Origin: Sinomicrobium oceani
GTDB taxonomy: Bacteria; Bacteroidota; Bacteroidia; Flavobacteriales; Flavobacteriaceae
Direction: 5' to 3'
Length of the DNA: 42,683 bases
NCBI RefSeq assembly: GCF_900119185.1
Contig: NZ_FPJE01000034.1
Span: forward strand, 1 to 42,683
The translations under genes were made by a program, and so were the position numbers. Shown here in pieces: positions 9,620 to 18,616 of the stretch. The notes beneath the pieces are model-generated. The model was not told the origin of the DNA and ran no database searches. It saw only the letters and a list, made by a program, of their open reading frames with translations. Position 1 is the stretch's first letter. Each line of letters begins with the position of its first letter.

Positions 9620-9632
9620 CCGTAAAATCATC

Positions 9633-10121
9633 ATGTTTAAAGCACCTGTATTTCTCGTTTTGTCCGCCCTGTTCCTGTTTTTATCCTGTAAGGATACCGG
9701 TTCGGGGAACAACGAGGTGAAAAAGGCAGAGATTTCCTTTACCAAAGAAGGGGAACTTCAATTATACAAACCGGACAATAGCCTGGTAAAAAAACTGGAC
9801 ATAGAGATTGCTGACGACGAGTATAAAATTCAGACAGGCCTGATGTACCGTACTGCCATGAAAGAAAACCGAGGTATGCTTTTTATTTTTGAGAACGAGG
9901 AGCCCCGTTATTTCTATATGAAGAACACCAATATCCCTCTTGACCTTATTTACTTCGATGCTTCCAAAAAAATTGTAAGTATCAGCGCAAATGCAGAGCC
10001 CCTGAATGAAGAATCGATCCCTTCCGGAAAACCTGCACAATACGTTCTTGAAATCAATGCCGGACTGGCCCGTAAATGGGGGCTGGAAACCGGCGATTAC
10101 ATGATTTTCGAGCGGAAGTAA
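9633..10121 (+). CDS. DUF192 family lipoprotein
   Basis: Protein of 162 residues with a lipoprotein signal (lipobox LFLSC, Cys19) followed by a complete DUF192 domain (about residues 50-160). Recognisable blocks are GLMYRTAMKENRGMLFIFE, FYMKNTNIPLDLIYFD and PAQYVLEINAG. The molecular function of DUF192 is not established. It lies 13 bp after lgt, which would modify it, and ends only 9 bp from the convergent DUF5723 gene, with no obvious terminator between them. Confidence 0.9.
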   Translation: MFKAPVFLVLSALFLFLSCKDTGSGNNEVKKAEISFTKEGELQLYKPDNSLVKKLDIEIADDEYKIQTGLMYRTAMKENRGMLFIFENEEPRYFYMKNTNIPLDLIYFDASKKIVSISANAEPLNEESIPSGKPAQYVLEINAGLARKWGLETGDYMIFERK

Positions 10122-10130
10122 GAGAAACGA

Positions 10131-11561
10131 TCAGTAAGGGTCTCCGAAATGTGGAAAAACATAATTGAATCCGAGCTGTAAAGCCGCATAATGGGTTTTG
10201 GCCAGGTTGAATAGACCCGGAATATTATCTGCAATTACGTAAAAATGTATATTTTTTATATAAGCCGAAAGCCCTGCCCCAATATTCGTTTTTGAAAACT
10301 TATCCGCCGTATAGGTAATCTTGGCCGTTATTGACGGACTCAACTCCCTGCTGAAAAACCCCGTAATAGCCGGTAAAGGTCCATGAGGACGATTGACCAT
10401 GAAAAACTGGGCCCCCATGGTATTGATATGATGTTCATAATCGGTAAGATAATAACGCTTCTTATTCCGACGGATACCAAAAGCATGTTGCACGGAAGCA
10501 TTTAGTTTCCACGGACGTATTACGGTATACCCATCGTGTAGTCTCTTATAAGGTAACTGTGCTTCGATCTCCTCCCGGAGTTCTTCCCAGGAATCCCTCA
10601 CCGCCCCCGAATCATCCAGTATAGAAGGCAGCACCAATTCAATCCCTTCCAGTTCATAAGCCCCTTTAAGGCTATAGGATTCTACATTTTCCTTATATTT
10701 TATGAACCCGAGATCCTGCAGGCTTCCTGTGACAGTCCATTGTTTGTGCGGATGATATGTAAACCCGAGATCGAGGCCCACTCCCATATTTCCTCCGAAG
10801 AAAGCACGGCTGCGGAGTTCCTTCCAGCCATTTTTTACCTGATTCCCATCATTTTCTATATCGCGCAGCGAAGTATATCCGGAAGTATGTATAACCACAT
10901 CTGATACTACGCGATGCCTGTAAAAGTTTTCTACTCCGGTCTCGGTAACAAAATAACCGGAGTTACCGGTACTGCTAAAATTGATCATTCCCGAATACAG
11001 CTTGGCTCTTGCCCCTACAAACAAACGATCATTAATCTTTTTCCGGACTCCGAAATGCAGCACGGTAAGCATTTCGGCAGAACCGCTGAGATGTCCGAAA
11101 TCAAAACGTTTCCCGAGATAATCCCTGTTGCCTTCGTAAGCCAGAACAGCCAGGTCCCTGGGCCAGTACATCAGGGCATCCGTCTCCTGGTACATCCCGA
11201 AGGAGTAATAATACTTCCCCTTCCAGTTATTTTTAAACCCGATATTAAATAGTTCCAGTTGCTGGTTTACCATCACCACATCCCGAGACGACAGGCGAAA
11301 CACCAGGTCCCTGACCTTATCGCTAAAACTCACTTCATTATCTGCAAAGAGGTCATAAACAGAAAATCCGTTGCTCCCTGCCCCTGCACGAATACCGGAC
11401 AACAACGGTATGCCCGCATACCAGCGATTATCAACCTCGGCAGCAGGGTTCAGCAGCAATGACTGGGGAATTCCGGTAAAATCATATAAGACAGGGTTAT
11501 TTTGCCCATGCACAAAAACAGAAAGAAAAACCCAGCATATAAATACAATCCACTTCTTCAT
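10131..11561 (-). CDS. DUF5723 family putative outer-membrane beta-barrel protein
   Basis: Protein of 476 residues with a signal peptide (MKKWIVFICWVFLSVFVHGQ). The region after it (LYDFTGIPQSLLLNPAAEVDNRWYAGIPLLSG) matches the Bacteroidota DUF5723 family. Alternating hydrophobic stretches through the protein fit a beta-barrel. Function unknown. Its ATG overlaps the stop codon of the upstream lipoprotein gene by one base (TAATG), so the two are probably translationally coupled and may work together at the outer membrane. That last point is inference. Confidence 0.8.
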   Translation of the reverse strand: MKKWIVFICWVFLSVFVHGQNNPVLYDFTGIPQSLLLNPAAEVDNRWYAGIPLLSGIRAGAGSNGFSVYDLFADNEVSFSDKVRDLVFRLSSRDVVMVNQQLELFNIGFKNNWKGKYYYSFGMYQETDALMYWPRDLAVLAYEGNRDYLGKRFDFGHLSGSAEMLTVLHFGVRKKINDRLFVGARAKLYSGMINFSSTGNSGYFVTETGVENFYRHRVVSDVVIHTSGYTSLRDIENDGNQVKNGWKELRSRAFFGGNMGVGLDLGFTYHPHKQWTVTGSLQDLGFIKYKENVESYSLKGAYELEGIELVLPSILDDSGAVRDSWEELREEIEAQLPYKRLHDGYTVIRPWKLNASVQHAFGIRRNKKRYYLTDYEHHINTMGAQFFMVNRPHGPLPAITGFFSRELSPSITAKITYTADKFSKTNIGAGLSAYIKNIHFYVIADNIPGLFNLAKTHYAALQLGFNYVFPHFGDPY

Positions 11562-12106
11562 TACTCAATATGCAGATAAAAGGTTCCTTTCGATTTTAAT
11601 TTCACATAAGCATTCTCATTACGGTTGGAGATATACGGAATATCCACGCTGAAGGCTACATGGGTCACGTATGTGAGTTGTTCGACATTTTCTTCTGTGT
11701 AAATGAGTTCTTCTGCCGAAACTTGTTCCGTTTGTCCGTCAGAGGGAGGTAAAGACATGGCGACTTCCTGCAATACCACAAAATTGTCATCCATCAACTG
11801 TATTTCGAGGGATAAAGGCTGTCCTACAGTACTCAGCGTTTCAAAATAAAGCACTGCTTTCTTTAGGTTATCTACCGTAAACGAATTGGAGAACAATTCG
11901 ATACCGGTAGTATCGGATATCATCAATCCTAATGGAATACTGTCCATCACGACCGGAACGGGATATTCCAGATAAACCAGACTGTTCTCTACCACCGGCT
12001 CCATTTCAAAATCATTGACCTGGTCAAAATCGACATCGTTCAGGCAAGACACCAGGAAACCGCATACCCATAGCAGCAACACTCTATATATGCCTTGAAA
12101 ACGCAT
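11561..12106 (-). CDS. Hypothetical lipoprotein coupled to the DUF5723 gene
   Basis: Not recognised by family. It has 181 residues with a lipoprotein signal peptide and lipobox LVSC (Cys21), then an acidic segment (DVDFDQVNDFEMEPVVE) and a predominantly beta-type sequence with no catalytic motif visible. Its ATG overlaps the HAD gene stop by one base, and its stop overlaps the DUF5723 start by one base, giving a tightly coupled three-gene unit. A lipoprotein partner for the DUF5723 barrel is a reasonable guess from context only. Confidence 0.7.
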   Translation of the reverse strand: MRFQGIYRVLLLWVCGFLVSCLNDVDFDQVNDFEMEPVVENSLVYLEYPVPVVMDSIPLGLMISDTTGIELFSNSFTVDNLKKAVLYFETLSTVGQPLSLEIQLMDDNFVVLQEVAMSLPPSDGQTEQVSAEELIYTEENVEQLTYVTHVAFSVDIPYISNRNENAYVKLKSKGTFYLHIE

Positions 12107-12816
12107 TACAGGTAGGATTTGATTTCGAGAAGGCTGTGAATGGTAATAACACCATCTCCCTGCTTTTCATTCCGGGTATTGTAATGAATGGCATGCATTC
12201 CTGCTTTCAGGGCTCCGTGAATATCAGCTTCGAGATCATCGCCGATCATAACGGCATTTTCCGGAGCGGCCTGTGCCTTCTCCAGTGCATGCTGAAAAAT
12301 GCCCGGGTGCGGTTTTTTCACCCCTGCAATCTCCGAATTCACCACATGGGTAAAGTAGGAATGAATACCGGAATTCAGGAGTTTTTTGTCCTGTACCTGA
12401 TCAAAACCATTGGTTATAATGTGGAGCTTATACCCCTGTTTCAGGTAGGAGAGAATTTCTACGGTATGCTCAAAAAGATGATTGTGTTCTGTCAGGTATT
12501 CTATATAATCCTCGGACATCCGGTCGACGAACTCCTTGTCCAGCTCCCTTCCGAGCCTGCAAAAAGTCTGGTGCAGCCTTCCGAAACGCAACGCTTCCTG
12601 GTCAATACGTCCCTCCCTGTAATCTTCCCAGCATTTGCGATTTACCGGAATATATATTTCCAGAAAATCATCCAGGGAAATCCCCACACTGTTCTTCTCC
12701 AGTATTCTGCCGAAAGTAAGAGCGGAATTCTTTTCAAAATCCCATAAGGTATGATCCAGATCAAAGAAGACATCCGTTACACTATCAGTTCCTTTCCATT
12801 CCTTTTTTATGTACAT
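12106..12816 (-). CDS. HAD-superfamily hydrolase, YjjG-like nucleotidase
   Basis: Haloacid-dehalogenase-fold phosphatase of 236 residues, closest in appearance to YjjG, which dephosphorylates non-canonical pyrimidine nucleotides. All HAD motifs are present: motif I DLDHT (Asp19, Asp21), motif II as IITNGF, the motif III lysine in VKKPHPGIF, and motif IV MIGDDLEADIHGA. The capsule-type cap domain lies between motifs I and II. The residues before motif I are a little longer than usual, but no better start codon was seen. It is followed with one-base overlap by the lipoprotein gene. Confidence 0.9.
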   Translation of the reverse strand: MYIKKEWKGTDSVTDVFFDLDHTLWDFEKNSALTFGRILEKNSVGISLDDFLEIYIPVNRKCWEDYREGRIDQEALRFGRLHQTFCRLGRELDKEFVDRMSEDYIEYLTEHNHLFEHTVEILSYLKQGYKLHIITNGFDQVQDKKLLNSGIHSYFTHVVNSEIAGVKKPHPGIFQHALEKAQAAPENAVMIGDDLEADIHGALKAGMHAIHYNTRNEKQGDGVITIHSLLEIKSYL

Positions 12817-12863
12817 TGAAAATTTTATTTACATCATTGCATACCGCAATGGTTCATATCTCA

Positions 12864-14162
12864 CTAATTGTCCGCTGCATAAGCGATCCAGTCCATATAG
12901 ACTTTTTTCAGATCCACACGGCTCTCTTCTGTCCACCGTTCATTGGAAAATACTGTAATAAAATTTCCCCCGACCTGTTTTACGCGATCGTACAGCACTT
13001 TCATTTTATCCAGGGCTTCGCGCTCGTTTTCCAATAGCATCAAAGCAGAATCCTGCACACAAAACGGGTTTACCTTCAAGGGTAATTGTATCTCATAACT
13101 AATATCATAAAAATAGAACGGCGTACATGTCCCGGCCCGGAATCCCACGTCATTCGAATATCCCATGGTGTAGTCTTCATTGAACCCGGCCTCTACGGCA
13201 GCTTTGTAAGTATCAGGGATATGAAGCCGGTTATATCGTGCCCGGGCCCTTTTTACCGGCCTGTTTATGATATTAATCAGACGTTCTCTTTCTTTCTTTA
13301 GCCGTACCGTATCATTCACGGCGTAATAGGACGTCATCAATGACACGATGTGATAATCCGCCACCGACTTGATCAGGGTACGAAAAGAAGCCTTATTATA
13401 AGGTATATTTTTGTCGAAAGCCGAATAATCCCCAAGCAAAAAAAAGAAGATAGCTTCGGTACCCAGGTGCTTATGTGCTGCTATCAATTCTTCAAAATGA
13501 TCATAGGGATCTTTTTTAAGTCCGAGAAGAACCAGGTATCTCTCCGGGATCTTATACAGCTTCAGGGCTAAACCGTCTACAATAGTTCCTGCGAGTGTAC
13601 GGATAATCCCTTTTTTGCGATAGGCATAAGCCGCTGCTATATCCATGACCGAAATATAACCGGTCTTTTTCTTCGTAAATTTTTCTTCGGGGAACCGTTT
13701 ACCGAGTGCCACCGCCAGTTTCCGGACCCAATAATCGACTACCGGGATCTCGAGAAAACCGTGCTCCATGCCCATACTTTCCCTTGCGGGGTACCTGCCA
13801 TGTTCGTCTTTTACATGCGGAAGATATTCTTCATACCGGCTCAGCAAATAGAAGGTGGCGGCAAAAATATCGAAGGGAATACTTCCTTTGTCACCTATTC
13901 CGAAAAAACAGGGAACATCATCCCACATCTGTACATTGATCTCCAGTGTGGTAATCCCCTGCTCGAAAAGAATATCATGACTACGCACGAAAAATTCGTT
14001 CTGCAAAGGATTTTTCGTATATGTAATCTTAGGCCCGGTATGAGCAATAAAATCTTCCACCTTAGCTGTAATCCCTACTTCAATCTGAAGCATATTTTTA
14101 AAGATATGCTTCATGACATAGGTTACTCTCGGTGTAATTTTATGTGTGTAAACTAACAGCAT
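12864..14162 (-). CDS. Polysaccharide-deacetylase-like protein lacking metal-binding residues
   Basis: Protein of 432 residues resembling the flavobacterial polysaccharide deacetylase family with an extra N-terminal domain (start MLLVYTHKITPRVTYVMKHI). The C-terminal part has the family block EDYTMGYSNDVGFRAGTCTPFYFYDI. However, the DxD position of the NodB motif reads MDIAAA (residues 173-178), and the usual histidine motif (GLHPSY-like) reads VSLMTSY (273-279). The metal ligands Asp and His are therefore gone. It is probably not an active deacetylase, or has another chemistry. From memory, some related flavobacterial proteins share this loss. It has no signal peptide and sits between radC and the HAD gene on the same strand. 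Confidence 0.8.
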   Translation of the reverse strand: MLLVYTHKITPRVTYVMKHIFKNMLQIEVGITAKVEDFIAHTGPKITYTKNPLQNEFFVRSHDILFEQGITTLEINVQMWDDVPCFFGIGDKGSIPFDIFAATFYLLSRYEEYLPHVKDEHGRYPARESMGMEHGFLEIPVVDYWVRKLAVALGKRFPEEKFTKKKTGYISVMDIAAAYAYRKKGIIRTLAGTIVDGLALKLYKIPERYLVLLGLKKDPYDHFEELIAAHKHLGTEAIFFFLLGDYSAFDKNIPYNKASFRTLIKSVADYHIVSLMTSYYAVNDTVRLKKERERLINIINRPVKRARARYNRLHIPDTYKAAVEAGFNEDYTMGYSNDVGFRAGTCTPFYFYDISYEIQLPLKVNPFCVQDSALMLLENEREALDKMKVLYDRVKQVGGNFITVFSNERWTEESRVDLKKVYMDWIAYAADN

Positions 14163-14256
14163 GATTACTTTTTACATAGTACGTTTTCCGGAAAAAGTAC
14201 AAAAAAAAGGACCTTGTGGCATTGTATTTCCATACACACCGAAGTCCTGTATATCA

Positions 14257-14952
14257 TCAGAGTATTCTTTGATCTGCAAAACTGAAATAGCTTTCCTCCG
14301 TAATGATCAGATGATCGAGCACATGAATATCAAGGCTTTCCGACGCTGTTTTCAGCTTTTTTGTCAATTGTTTATCGGCATCACTTGGCAACAGGGTCCC
14401 GGAAGGGTGGTTATGCACCAGTACGATAGCGGTTGCCCCGAGCTCTAATGCCCTTTTCATAACCAGGCGCACATCGACCAGGGTGCCGGTAATCCCACCT
14501 TTACTCAATTGAGTATATTGAAGTACTTTATGCGAATTGTTCAGGTATATTATCCAGAATTCTTCATGGGGAAGTTCGCCGATAACAGGCTGCATCAGCT
14601 CAAAAACCGATTTGCTGTTCGAGATTTTCACTCTTTCCAGAGCCTGCTCCAGCCTGCGCCTTCTTCCGAGCTCCAGTGCAGCGGCAATTGTTATTGCTTT
14701 GGCATCTCCTATACCTTTAAATTGGGTAAGTTGTGCCAGGGAAAATTTCCCCAATTCATTGAGATTGTTATTGGCGGCAGATAATATTCGCTTGGAAAGA
14801 CCTACGGCACTCTCATCCCTGTTTCCACTTCCGAGCAGAATGGCAATAAGCTCGGCATCGGTAAGGACCTCTCTCCCTTTCCGGGATAGTTTCTCCCTGG
14901 GCCTGTCATCTTCTTTCCACTTTTTTATGGAAAAGGACTCCGTTTTCTCCAT
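14257..14952 (-). CDS. radC: RadC family JAB/MPN-domain protein
   Basis: Protein of 231 residues with an N-terminal helix-hairpin-helix region (LSKRILSAANNNLNELGKFSLAQLTQFKGIGDAKA) and a C-terminal JAB1/MPN domain. The JAMM metal site is complete: the Glu in HEEFWIIYLN, HNHPSG and SDAD in LVHNHPSGTLLPSDADKQL. Despite the name, a role in DNA repair is not established for most members. The adjoining genes on both sides are degenerate cell-envelope enzyme homologues. Confidence 0.93.
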   Translation of the reverse strand: MEKTESFSIKKWKEDDRPREKLSRKGREVLTDAELIAILLGSGNRDESAVGLSKRILSAANNNLNELGKFSLAQLTQFKGIGDAKAITIAAALELGRRRRLEQALERVKISNSKSVFELMQPVIGELPHEEFWIIYLNNSHKVLQYTQLSKGGITGTLVDVRLVMKRALELGATAIVLVHNHPSGTLLPSDADKQLTKKLKTASESLDIHVLDHLIITEESYFSFADQRIL

Positions 14953-15025
14953 GCGATCGTATTTTGCATAAAGATATAGTTTTTGATGGGATTTTTAAAA
15001 ATTTCCCACCCCCGATAATCCTTCA

Positions 15026-15889
15026 TTAACCTTTATGTTCATACGCCGCAAGTGCCTCGTAAAAATCATCTTCATCTATCCCCATATGCTGACAGATCCA
15101 CTGGGCGCCGATCAAATGCCTTACCACCTCTGTATCGGGCAGTGCTACCGGCATCGGCCCTTCGGATGTTTCCAGGACAAAATCATCCCCGTCTCTTTCG
15201 TATTCGGGTTGCCTGTAAGGATGCTTTCTTATGGGATTCTCCGAAGCTTCTACTATAGTTTTCAGCACTTCATCCTCTTCATTATATACGATAATTCCGC
15301 CTTTGACGATACTGTCGACAAATATCTTATAATCCGATTCGGCTTCTGAACCTCCTGAAATTCCGGTGAGCAATGCTATATTTGGCTTATACCAATGAAA
15401 TTCCGGAGTGGCATCCTGTATCGAAGACGGCCGGTGACTTCCTGTGAGCAGTATAAAATCATTTTCTCCGGTGAGGGAAGCCATATCTCCCGAATCTCCG
15501 GATACCAGGTAGTCGGTCGGCCTGTTGTGATACTCCAGTATATGTAATATCACGGATACTATATAAGCACTGTCCGGAAGCCCTCCTGCTACTACCCTGG
15601 TTTTATAACGGGAAAATTCATATAAAAATTCGGGAATGGTGTATGTACTGATTCCCATATCTGTCGCAGCCTGTAGCAACAGGTTATCAGAAGATATTTC
15701 AGCTCCTGTAATTACAGCCTCGATATCTGCTGTAATTTGCCCGGCATACCATCCGTTCTCTTCCATCTCCAATCTGCGATCGGCAGCAACCTTTTCTCCA
15801 CTACCGCTAATGACATGCCCGTCCTTTCTCAAAGCCCGGGCCAGGGTATACAATCTGTCTTCCCCGATTCCTATACAATGTATACGCAT
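15026..15889 (-). CDS. Truncated, degenerate Mur-ligase (Mpl-like) homologue
   Basis: Protein of 287 residues clearly homologous to the N-terminal and part of the central domain of Mpl (UDP-MurNAc:tripeptide ligase, normally about 450 residues). Matching blocks are MRIHCIGIG, TIPEFLYEFS, VILHILEYHNR, FHWYKPNIALLTGI, GGIIVYNEEDE and IDEDDFYEALAAYEHKG. The ATP-binding loop, normally GTHGKT or GSHGKT, reads GGLPDSA (102-108), and the following acidic motif (EGDEYLSS-like) reads TGSHRPSS. The C-terminal domain is missing and only 73 bp separate the stop from radC. It should be unable to ligate. The frame is intact over 287 codons, so it may be a retained pseudoenzyme rather than a fresh pseudogene. 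Confidence 0.82.
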   Translation of the reverse strand: MRIHCIGIGEDRLYTLARALRKDGHVISGSGEKVAADRRLEMEENGWYAGQITADIEAVITGAEISSDNLLLQAATDMGISTYTIPEFLYEFSRYKTRVVAGGLPDSAYIVSVILHILEYHNRPTDYLVSGDSGDMASLTGENDFILLTGSHRPSSIQDATPEFHWYKPNIALLTGISGGSEAESDYKIFVDSIVKGGIIVYNEEDEVLKTIVEASENPIRKHPYRQPEYERDGDDFVLETSEGPMPVALPDTEVVRHLIGAQWICQHMGIDEDDFYEALAAYEHKG

Positions 15890-16005
15890 TCCAGTTTTTT
15901 TTTCTTGGTGTAAAGGTAAAAAAGGAGTGTCACAAAAGCATTAAAAAACATCAAAACTATAGCACTTTCCCAGCCGGATCAGGGTAGAATATACATGCCC
16001 TTCCC

Positions 16006-16620
16006 CTACTGTTCGTTTTTTCCGTAAATGCTCGGAAGTGCCAGCTTAAATTTCACGGCAAGTAACCGGATGGTAATCACAATGACCACAGAAATGATAA
16101 AAACAACATCGTCGGGCACAGGAAGTAACCGCATCAGGAAGTAAGATGTCGCCCCGGCTACACAGGCCGTAGCGTAAATTTCCCTGTGAAAAATCACCGG
16201 GATATCATTGCACAAAATGTCACGCACTACTCCACCGAAACAGGCCGTAATAGTACCAAGTGCTATACACATTACCGCACTGAGCTCTGCCACCATACCT
16301 TTTTCCACACCGACGAGTGTGTAAAGCCCGATACCGATAGTATCGAAAAGAAAAAGTGAAGTTCGCAGGTATTTGAGTTTTTCTTTGAAGATCAATGCAA
16401 AAATAACGGTAACAATAATAGTGTACATATATATATTGTCCTGTAACCAGGTTACAGGCTCTATCCCAATGAGGATATCCCGTATGGTCCCGCCTCCTAC
16501 CGCAGTGACAAAAGCAATAATAAAAACCCCAAAAATATCAAGCCGCTTCTGTAATGCAGCCAGCACACCGGATATCGCAAAAGAAACCACCCCGAGAAGA
16601 TCTATAATAAGGTAATACAT
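16006..16620 (-). CDS. TRIC-type (YadS/UPF0126) membrane channel family protein
   Basis: Integral membrane protein of 204 residues with about seven helices in two similar halves. Each half carries the family signature: GGGTIRDILIG in the first and GGVVRDILCND in the second. Prokaryotic members form trimeric potassium-permeable or related cation channels; some are named glycine transporter-like, so the substrate stays open. It lies 39 bp after the RDD gene on the same strand and ends near the start of the Mpl-like gene region without an obvious terminator. Confidence 0.9.
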   Translation of the reverse strand: MYYLIIDLLGVVSFAISGVLAALQKRLDIFGVFIIAFVTAVGGGTIRDILIGIEPVTWLQDNIYMYTIIVTVIFALIFKEKLKYLRTSLFLFDTIGIGLYTLVGVEKGMVAELSAVMCIALGTITACFGGVVRDILCNDIPVIFHREIYATACVAGATSYFLMRLLPVPDDVVFIISVVIVITIRLLAVKFKLALPSIYGKNEQ

Positions 16621-16659
16621 GAATTCGCATTTTTAGTTTTGTCGCTAATAAATCCGTAG

Positions 16660-17403
16660 TTACATTTTCTGAGTGAAATAATTATAATCCTTCAGTACCC
16701 TGTCTATAAAAGCATGAACATCGGGCTCAGTCGCCTTAACCTGGATCACATCTTCTATCTTCGTTTTCAGCTTGAGCATAACCTTGTAATCTCTGGATTT
16801 TTTTGCCGACATAAATGTCTCTTTAATAATCCTCGCATCATTGTCGGAAAGCCTGATAACAGATGGATATACAGGCTGGTATTCTTCTCCGATATCCTCG
16901 AGGATCGTATGATCTATAGTGACTTTATTTTTAAGACTTATGACAGATGTTCCGGCAGTCATGTCTCCCAGTCGCTGGCTTTTCTGGCTGGCCACTATAC
17001 TGATAATGGCTATAACCCCGCTCATCATATCGATATCCACGATCCGCAGAAACCACCGGATCAGATAATCCGGTAAAGAAGCCTGGTATCCGTCTATTTT
17101 TACAACTTTGATCTTCAGAAGTCTTTTCCCGGGGGTCTGCCCTTCGAGCATAGATTCAAACAACAGGGTGTAAAAAATAAAGGGGAGCAAGAAGATAAGG
17201 ACCACAGCTATCTGAGACCATTGATCCATTCCGTTCAGGATAAGATCCATTTGAAAAAGCCGGAAAAGGATCTGATACATGACCACGAGATAAGCGATCT
17301 TGATCAGCATATCCACAGCATAGGCAAGAATACGTTCTCCTATGGAAGCCGCGGTAAAACTGATATTAACATTCTGTGTCGTATTGATTTGCAATTCTGC
17401 CAT
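16660..17403 (-). CDS. RDD family membrane protein
   Basis: Protein of 247 residues with an RDD domain. The first membrane segment follows IGERILAYAVDMLIKIAYLVVM (Arg and Asp positions of the family). Further helices and the loop GQTPGKRLLKIKVVKIDG are typical. A cytoplasmic C-terminal tail of about 90 residues follows. The ATG at 17403 is preferred because the upstream ATG (17451) adds 16 basic residues not usual for the family. It diverges from the SpoIIM-MoxR operon and probably belongs to that module, since RDD proteins recur beside MoxR/DUF58/SpoIIM genes. Function unknown. Confidence 0.88.
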   Translation of the reverse strand: MAELQINTTQNVNISFTAASIGERILAYAVDMLIKIAYLVVMYQILFRLFQMDLILNGMDQWSQIAVVLIFLLPFIFYTLLFESMLEGQTPGKRLLKIKVVKIDGYQASLPDYLIRWFLRIVDIDMMSGVIAIISIVASQKSQRLGDMTAGTSVISLKNKVTIDHTILEDIGEEYQPVYPSVIRLSDNDARIIKETFMSAKKSRDYKVMLKLKTKIEDVIQVKATEPDVHAFIDRVLKDYNYFTQKM

Positions 17404-17647
17404 TCGTGTTTTATATAAACGGCGAATCCCGGTAAAAATATTTCCGGTCACTCCGTGTTATGATGTCTCCAAAGTACTGTACCCGCAGTAATCCTGTCCA
17501 TCCCTTAAAACCGGTATATTTAGACAAAATAACCCGCAGCCCGGTGTAAAAGTATCAGTTTTATTTTAACTTTACACTTTCGACCCGTCTTACCGGTCAC
17601 GGGAGCAAACCGCGGTTCCAAGCTAAATTACGACCATTTACAGGACT

Positions 17648-18616
17648 ATGAGAGAAGTAGCCTTTATAAAACAAAATAAAGAAAAATGGCTCAATTTTGA
17701 AAAAGCTATTTTTAATCAACGGTTTAAAAACCCGGATGAACTGGCAACTTTGTATATACATCTTATCAATGACTTGTCTTATGCAAAGACCTACTATCCG
17801 AAAAGCAAGGTCATTACTTATCTGAATCAGCTTGCAGCACGTGCATTTCAACGAATATACAAGACCAAAAGGCAGGAAACCAATCGCTTTCTTTATTTCT
17901 TCCAGATCGAAGTTCCTATGGTAGTCTATCAATATCGAAGGTACTTCGCTTATGCTTTTATCCTGTTTTTCTCATTTGCAGCCATAGGTGCAGTTTCCGC
18001 AGCGTATGACGACACTTTCGTACGTCTTATCCTCGGGGATAATTATGTAAATATGACCATGGAAAATATACGGAACGGAGACCCTGTTGCCGTATATAAA
18101 AGCGGAAGTAACTGGGGAAGTTTCATCGGGATCACACTGAATAATATCTATGTAGGCATAAGGGCTTTTGTCTATGGTGTCTTCGGAGGATTGGGAACCG
18201 GATGGATTTTATTACAAAACGGTATTATGCTGGGAGCTTTCCAGTATATGTTCCACACAGAAGGTGTATTATGGGAGAGCGTCCGGGGAATATGGATACA
18301 CGGTGCCATGGAAATTTTCGCCATCGTTGTCACGGGTGCGGCAGGTTTTATTCTGGGGGCCGGAATACTGTTTCCGGGGACCTACTCGAGAAAAACCTCT
18401 TTTAAAATGGCTTTTAAAGACGGAATGAAAATTTTACTCAGCACTTTTCCTTTCTTTGTCGCCGCAGGTTTCCTCGAAGGCTTTGTCACACGGTATTCCA
18501 ATGCCATGCCCGATGCGTTGTCAATAACCATTATTCTCAGTACCCTGGCTTTTATAAGCTTTTATTACCTGGTCTATCCCTTTATGGTCACCCGAAAAAG
18601 CAACCCACATTTATGA
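17648..18616 (+). CDS. SpoIIM (stage II sporulation protein M) domain membrane protein
   Basis: Protein of 322 residues: a soluble N-terminal helical part (1-95), then about five membrane segments with the SpoIIM pattern (NNIYVGIRAFVYGVFGGLGT, WIHGAMEIFAIVVTGAAGF). The organism shows no sign of sporulation. In non-spore-formers this domain is found with MoxR/DUF58 operons, as here, and its role is unknown. Its last four bases overlap the start of the next gene (ATGA). The 244 bp before it separate it from the divergent RDD gene and should hold both promoters, but I found no full TAnnTTTG match there. Confidence 0.9.
   Translation: MREVAFIKQNKEKWLNFEKAIFNQRFKNPDELATLYIHLINDLSYAKTYYPKSKVITYLNQLAARAFQRIYKTKRQETNRFLYFFQIEVPMVVYQYRRYFAYAFILFFSFAAIGAVSAAYDDTFVRLILGDNYVNMTMENIRNGDPVAVYKSGSNWGSFIGITLNNIYVGIRAFVYGVFGGLGTGWILLQNGIMLGAFQYMFHTEGVLWESVRGIWIHGAMEIFAIVVTGAAGFILGAGILFPGTYSRKTSFKMAFKDGMKILLSTFPFFVAAGFLEGFVTRYSNAMPDALSITIILSTLAFISFYYLVYPFMVTRKSNPHL

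Noticed and set aside
12136-12747. 203-codon plus-strand open frame
   Set aside because: Antisense to the HAD gene, whose four catalytic motifs are intact.
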